A stretch of 9,131 nucleotides of DNA from Xanthobacteraceae bacterium. Its GTDB lineage: Bacteria; Pseudomonadota; Alphaproteobacteria; Rhizobiales; Xanthobacteraceae. Under the pieces are notes generated by a model. It had not been told where the DNA came from, ran no database searches, and saw only the letters and a list, made by a program, of their open reading frames with translations. The translations under genes were made by a program, and so were the position numbers. Of the stretch, positions 6,537-9,131 are shown in pieces (within the stretch, counting starts at the first letter, position 1; every line of letters begins with the position of its first letter). The stretch is taken from contig JASHYD010000734.1 of NCBI GenBank assembly GCA_030043175.1, forward strand, positions 1-9,131. The letters are read 5' to 3'.

Positions 6537-7340
6537 TCAGCTGACCTTGGCGAATATATGTGGCATTCGAGGGGCCGAAACAAAGCGCGGGTCAGCTACC
6601 TCCTCATGTGCGCCCACCACCAAAAACCCGTTGGGGATAAGGCTGTCGGCGATGATTGCCAGAACCTTCTGCCGCAGGACCGGGACAAAATAGGTGAGCG
6701 CGATATTGCGACAGAGAACGATATCGAACGGGCCGGGCGGTGCCTCCAACCGTAGGTCCTGTTTCAGGAACACGATCCCCTCGCGATACTGTGCCCGGAC
6801 GCAAAATCGCGAGCCGTCGCGTGCGAAAGCTTGTGAAGTCAGTTCAAGTGGAATTTCCCGAAGGCTGGCCCGGCCGTAGCAGCCATCGCGGGCACGCCCG
6901 AGAAGTTCCTCGTCGACATCAGTCGCGACGATCGATAGTGCGTCGCTGGCGGCCTTTATGGCAAGGTCCCACAGGATTCGAAGTGAATAGGGCTCCTCAC
7001 CGGATGCGCAGCCGGCGGACCAACAGCGCGCTTGACGCCGTTCCGATCGAGCACGTTCGGCGACGGCTGGAAGTATGCTGCCGCATAGGCATTCGAATAC
7101 GCTGCGATCGCGGAAAAAGCGGGAAATGGTTATATGGCAGCATTGATCGAGGAACCGCCATTCCAGTGGATCAGCCTGCAGACGCCGGCGATATGACACG
7201 AATCCATTCAGCCCGAGCGCGTCGATGCGGCGCTTTACTCTCTTACAGACCTGATGGCGCACCTTCCGGAACCCTGGCCAGTGCATATCGAGCTGGGGCA
7301 AGGCCCATTGCAGGAAGCAGATGCAATCAACGTCGCGCAT
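6537..7340 (-). CDS. Stand-alone CheR-type SAM-dependent methyltransferase
   Basis: A 267-residue protein with the CheR layout. An N-terminal helical part (about 17-95) contains WPGFRKVRHQVCKRV and ITISRFFRD. The methyltransferase domain has the SAM-binding motif CWSAGCASGEEPYSL (106-120; canonical CheR is GCATGEEPYS), ATDVDEELL (139-147) and FDIVLCRNIALTYF (205-218; CheR usually has CRNVLIYF). CheR enzymes methylate glutamates of chemoreceptors. Here no receptor, cheA, cheB or cheW is near and the protein lacks extra domains, so the target is unknown and may be a protein outside chemotaxis or a small molecule. The start at 7340 overlaps the last 14 bases of the metallohydrolase gene, so the two are co-translated. 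I recognise similar stand-alone CheR-like proteins in soil alphaproteobacteria from memory, not from a search. Confidence 0.85.
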   Translation of the reverse strand: MRDVDCICFLQWALPQLDMHWPGFRKVRHQVCKRVKRRIDALGLNGFVSYRRRLQADPLEWRFLDQCCHITISRFFRDRSVFECLCGSILPAVAERARSERRQARCWSAGCASGEEPYSLRILWDLAIKAASDALSIVATDVDEELLGRARDGCYGRASLREIPLELTSQAFARDGSRFCVRAQYREGIVFLKQDLRLEAPPGPFDIVLCRNIALTYFVPVLRQKVLAIIADSLIPNGFLVVGAHEEVADPRFVSAPRMPHIFAKVS

Positions 7341-8127
7341 GACTGCGAGATCGTGACGTCTTGCCCCGAACGAACCCTGCCGGCGCCGCGAAGCGAACCT
7401 TGCCGCCGCCTAGAGTTAGGCGGAGCCCATCGCGAGCGACGCGCGCGTCAACGCCGCGCTCGGCACCCAGCCGGCGGACTGCTTGGTGAATTGGCCGCGT
7501 ATGAGCGGTGACGATTTCGCTGCCGCAATGAGTGAAACAGGCGATGCCGACCCGCTCGGACTTGCACCAGCCAAGTTGTGCTCGGATCGAGCTATGGCCA
7601 ATCACCGCGCGCCCGCGCCGACGAATGATTGGCCGAGTGATGCTGGCGCCATCGCCCACGTACAAATCGACGCCGCGCAGCGCCCGGCGCCTATTGCGGA
7701 GTCTGACCACGTCGGGAACATAGAAGAACCGCATACGATGTGCCGACACGCGATATCCGACGGCCGGCGCGCGAAGGGAGTGCTCGACCGAGAGCGCCTC
7801 AAAGCGGATACCGGCGATCGCAATCGATTTTTGCAGTGGCATGACCCGGCGGTCGGAAACCGGCCAGGCGGGCAGCGACCGCCACGTCCGCGCCAGGGCG
7901 TAGACCGGGCAGGGAGCGCCGTAGACGAGGCCACCCGCATGGTCGGGATGGGCGTGCGTCAAGAGAATGGCGGTCGGGGAGATACGCGAAAGGAGGTGCA
8001 GCCAGTCGGCGCCACAATCGATCATAACCCGGGCTTTCCCGCGCGCGACGATGAGGCAGCTGTGTCTTCTGTGGAGTCGCGAGCGCGCTCTAATCTCTCC
8101 ACGGGTGCCCAGGAAAGTGATCGTCAC
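7327..8127 (-). CDS. MBL-fold metallohydrolase
   Basis: A metallo-beta-lactamase-fold hydrolase of about 266 residues. It begins VTITFLGTRGEI, the usual first strand of this subfamily. The metal-binding motif THAHPDH lies at residues 57-63, VEHS at 114-117, VPDV at 137-140, IGHSS at 176-180 and FTHCG at 198-202, supplying the further His and Asp ligands. The subfamily cleaves phosphoesters, lactones or similar bonds; the substrate is unknown. The open frame extends to 8220, but the extra arginine-rich 31 residues lack family similarity, so I choose the GTG at 8127; no good ribosome site is visible, and ATG 8202 is the alternative. The C-terminal tail past about residue 250 is basic and unlike the core. 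It is first in a two-gene unit with the CheR-type methyltransferase, overlapping it by 14 bases. Confidence 0.8.
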   Translation of the reverse strand: MTITFLGTRGEIRARSRLHRRHSCLIVARGKARVMIDCGADWLHLLSRISPTAILLTHAHPDHAGGLVYGAPCPVYALARTWRSLPAWPVSDRRVMPLQKSIAIAGIRFEALSVEHSLRAPAVGYRVSAHRMRFFYVPDVVRLRNRRRALRGVDLYVGDGASITRPIIRRRGRAVIGHSSIRAQLGWCKSERVGIACFTHCGSEIVTAHTRPIHQAVRRLGAERGVDARVARDGLRLTLGGGKVRFAAPAGFVRGKTSRSRSHARR

Positions 8128-8228
8128 GAATTCACTTAATTCACAGCGGCCCCTGCGTGAACGGCGGTGCGCGCTGTCTGCCTTTTGCCGTGGACATACC
8201 ATGCGATTGATGAAGCGCAAGCTCGTTT

Positions 8229-8269
8229 AAGATCCTGCGGGAGCCTGTTCGTGTAGATCGCGGGATCTT
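8229..8269. repeat. Imperfect 11-bp inverted repeat upstream of the metallohydrolase gene
   Basis: AAGATCCTGCG at 8229-8239 is matched by CGCGGGATCTT at 8259-8269, with 10 of 11 bases complementary and the odd pair a possible G-U wobble in RNA, around a 19-base spacer. It lies about 100 bases upstream of the metallohydrolase start. It could be an operator for a dimeric regulator or a transcript hairpin; no T-run follows on either strand, so a terminator is less likely. Confidence 0.45.
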
Positions 8270-8526
8270 GAAACCTTCGGTCATCGCCACGGCTCCTGCC
8301 AGTCATCTGGTGTCTGGTCGTCCGGATCAAACCCGATCTGCGACCAAAGGGGTCACGGGCGTGTTCCACGCACGCCAAATCGGCTGCTGGCCGGAGCCAG
8401 CCGCAAATCGATGCATGCCTTTGCGAGTGTGGCGCGGTATGGGAGGCTCGCGAGGGCTCCGGCCCGCAGCGGTCCAGCGTGGCCAGCCGCGACACCGATC
8501 AAGTGAGGCAAGATTGTCCGTTTGGC

Positions 8527-8675
8527 GTGCGCCCTGGCAAGCGGCACTTTCCAATCGGTGCAAGTCCCCACCCGGCAACCGCTCCAGCCCAGCAACCAGA
8601 AGAGCTGTTTGGAGAACCGTCGACTCGTCTCTCAGGAAGAGCGGGGCACGCAGGCTGGCGTGCGCCGTAGATCTC
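8527..8675 (+). ncRNA. Possible group II intron 5' fragment (domain I-like) or other structured RNA
   Basis: From 8527 the sequence reads GTGCGCCC, the GUGYG-type 5' end of bacterial group II introns. About 27 bases on comes CGGTGCAAGTCC (8555-8566), a phrase often seen in domain I of such introns, within a GGTG/CACC stem. Next are a two-part hairpin, CTCCA (8582-8586) with TGGAG (8610-8614) enclosing CAGC/GCTG, and a GCACGC/GCGTGC hairpin (8646-8663). No domain V-like catalytic hairpin and no reverse transcriptase are found downstream before the next gene, so at most a 5' remnant is present. A cobalamin-riboswitch-like reading was considered, but the AGCCAGGAGACC box is absent. The call rests on remembered motifs and is tentative. 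Confidence 0.33.
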
Positions 8676-8725
8676 GCCCGCTCTGCCCTGCGCCACAGTC
8701 CTCGAGCGCGCGGCTGAGTACCCAG

Positions 8726-8759
8726 GGAACGGTCCAGTCAATCTGGAGAGATCAGTTCC
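8726..8759. repeat. Nested stem-loop upstream of the cupin-like gene
   Basis: TCCAG (8733-8737) and CTGGA (8743-8747) form a perfect five-pair hairpin with a five-base loop, enclosed by GGAAC (8726-8730) and GTTCC (8755-8759). It lies about 120 bases before the next start codon and could sit in its leader or be an operator. The stems are short, so chance is possible. Confidence 0.3.
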
Positions 8760-8863
8760 GCAACCTCTGGATCAGGCGGCGGCGATGCAATAGCCTCGCT
8801 ACCTGCTACGAACTATCGATCAGCGCACCGATCATGTGAACGCCTCAGCAACACAGTACGTCC

Positions 8864-8870
8864 GGGAGGG
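8864..8870 (+). promoter_or_regulatory. Strong ribosome binding site of the cupin-like gene
   Basis: GGGAGGG lies five bases before the ATG at 8876. It fixes this start and supports the reading of the following frame as a real gene despite its being cut by the window end. Confidence 0.75.
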
Positions 8871-8875
8871 ACGCC

Positions 8876-9131
8876 ATGAGAAACACAGCGGTGAAAGTTC
8901 TGGCTATTGCATCGGTTCTCAGTCCGGTAGCCGCATTCGCCCAGGCCGCCAAGACGGCACCGACGACCGCCACCTACATTATGAAAGAAGACATCGACAA
9001 AATCAGTGCAACTGAACAATCACAGCGGACGCGGGATGAGAACGCAAAGGTCGTCGATCTCGGCTACGAGAACTTTGCGGTCGGGATTATTCATCGAGGC
9101 TCCACCAGAACCCCACCCCCTGCCGGCGGTG
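8876..9131 (+). CDS. Exported protein, probably cupin-type, partial (3' end outside window)
   Basis: Only the first 85 residues are present; the frame is open to the window edge. Residues 1-23 are a clear Sec signal peptide: basic MRNTAVK, a hydrophobic core and a cleavage site near AFAQA. The mature part begins AAKTAPTTATYIMKEDID, followed by KVVDLGYENFAVGIIHRG (58-75) and a proline/glycine-rich stretch. The VVDLG..NFAVGIIHRG segment resembles small exported cupin-domain hypothetical proteins that I associate with Bradyrhizobium and relatives, in which the cupin barrel follows; that barrel is beyond the window, so the cupin call is from memory. The start at 8876 is fixed by GGGAGGG at 8864-8870. 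It is transcribed away from the metallohydrolase gene and seems unrelated to it. Confidence 0.72.
   Translation, partial: MRNTAVKVLAIASVLSPVAAFAQAAKTAPTTATYIMKEDIDKISATEQSQRTRDENAKVVDLGYENFAVGIIHRGSTRTPPPAGG

Larger units (their letters stand above)
8128..8875. other. Long gap without a convincing protein gene, rich in hairpins
   Basis: About 750 bases between the divergent metallohydrolase and cupin-like genes; both must have their promoters here. Open frames in all six readings are arginine/proline-rich with no recognisable domain. One minus-strand stretch, ATG 8284 to stop 8141 (47 codons), starts with an ATGA overlap to a short upstream frame but resembles nothing I know. The gap holds an inverted repeat (8229-8269), a run of short hairpins (8342-8460), a group II intron-like stretch (from 8527), a nested stem (8726-8759) and a CGATCA direct repeat (8817-8822, 8829-8834). 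I cannot place a sigma-70 promoter with confidence. Confidence 0.6.

Noticed and set aside
6740..7342. A 200-codon plus-strand frame across the methyltransferase gene.
   Set aside because: Arg-rich shadow of the CheR-type gene, whose SAM motif is clear on the minus strand.
7483..8139. A 218-codon plus-strand frame across the metallohydrolase gene.
   Set aside because: Shadow of the minus-strand gene with the THAHPDH metal motif; no features of its own.
8535..8625. Cobalamin riboswitch reading of the CGGTGCAAGTCC region.
   Set aside because: Part of the pattern is similar, but the B12 box (AGCCAGGAGACC-type) is absent and the downstream gene is not a cobalamin gene.
8268..8717. A 149-codon plus-strand frame in the gap before the cupin-like gene.
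   Set aside because: Low-complexity Arg/Ser/Pro translation, no family resemblance, no ribosome site, and it runs through the intron-like and hairpin-rich stretch.
8726..8759. Extracytoplasmic-function sigma promoter starting with GGAAC at 8726.
   Set aside because: No CGTT-type -10 element lies 16-17 bases downstream.
1..9131. CRISPR array, tRNA, rRNA, complete insertion sequence or toxin-antitoxin pair.
   Set aside because: I saw no regularly spaced repeats, no tRNA or rRNA landmarks, no transposase motifs and no small paired toxin-like genes.

Overview
The window is GC-rich, dense with Shine-Dalgarno-led genes, and carries families common in Hyphomicrobiales: an orphan tricarboxylate-type binding protein, a stand-alone CheR-type methyltransferase and an exported cupin-like protein. 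A soil alphaproteobacterium near Bradyrhizobium or Xanthobacteraceae is the best guess. This rests on overall character, not on a marker gene.

Region 1 (100-6205, plus strand) is one compact operon of seven genes. In order they are: an isocitrate lyase/PEP mutase-family C-C lyase; large and small subunits of a LeuCD-type hydro-lyase; a periplasmic Bug/TctC-type solute-binding protein; an opine (octopine) dehydrogenase-family oxidoreductase; a homologue of dipicolinate synthase subunit A (DpsA/SpoVFA); and a 4-oxalocrotonate tautomerase-like small protein. Several junctions overlap by 1, 4 or 11 bases and the last two genes abut, which implies one coupled transcript. Together they read as uptake and breakdown of a branched or nitrogen-bearing dicarboxylic/hydroxy acid: capture, redox steps, keto-enol tautomerisation, dehydration/hydration by the Fe-S enzyme, then retro-aldol cleavage. 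The lyase plus LeuCD-type hydratase part resembles the end of the Eubacterium barkeri nicotinate pathway (dimethylmaleate hydratase plus 2,3-dimethylmalate lyase). A DpsA homologue and an opine dehydrogenase in such an operon match no pathway I know. This is the main candidate for an undescribed system.

Region 2 (6206-6536) lies between convergent transcription units. It holds no convincing gene, only a small minus-strand open frame that may be a gene remnant.

Region 3 (6537-8127, minus strand) is a two-gene unit: an MBL-fold metallohydrolase whose end overlaps the start of a stand-alone CheR-type SAM methyltransferase. No chemotaxis genes are near.

Region 4 (8128-8875) has no convincing protein gene. 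It contains an 11-bp inverted repeat, a string of short hairpins, and a stretch from about 8527 that resembles the 5' end and domain I of a bacterial group II intron. No domain V or reverse transcriptase follows, so it would be a fragment.

Region 5 (8876 to the edge) is the start of an exported, probably cupin-type protein, cut off by the window end.
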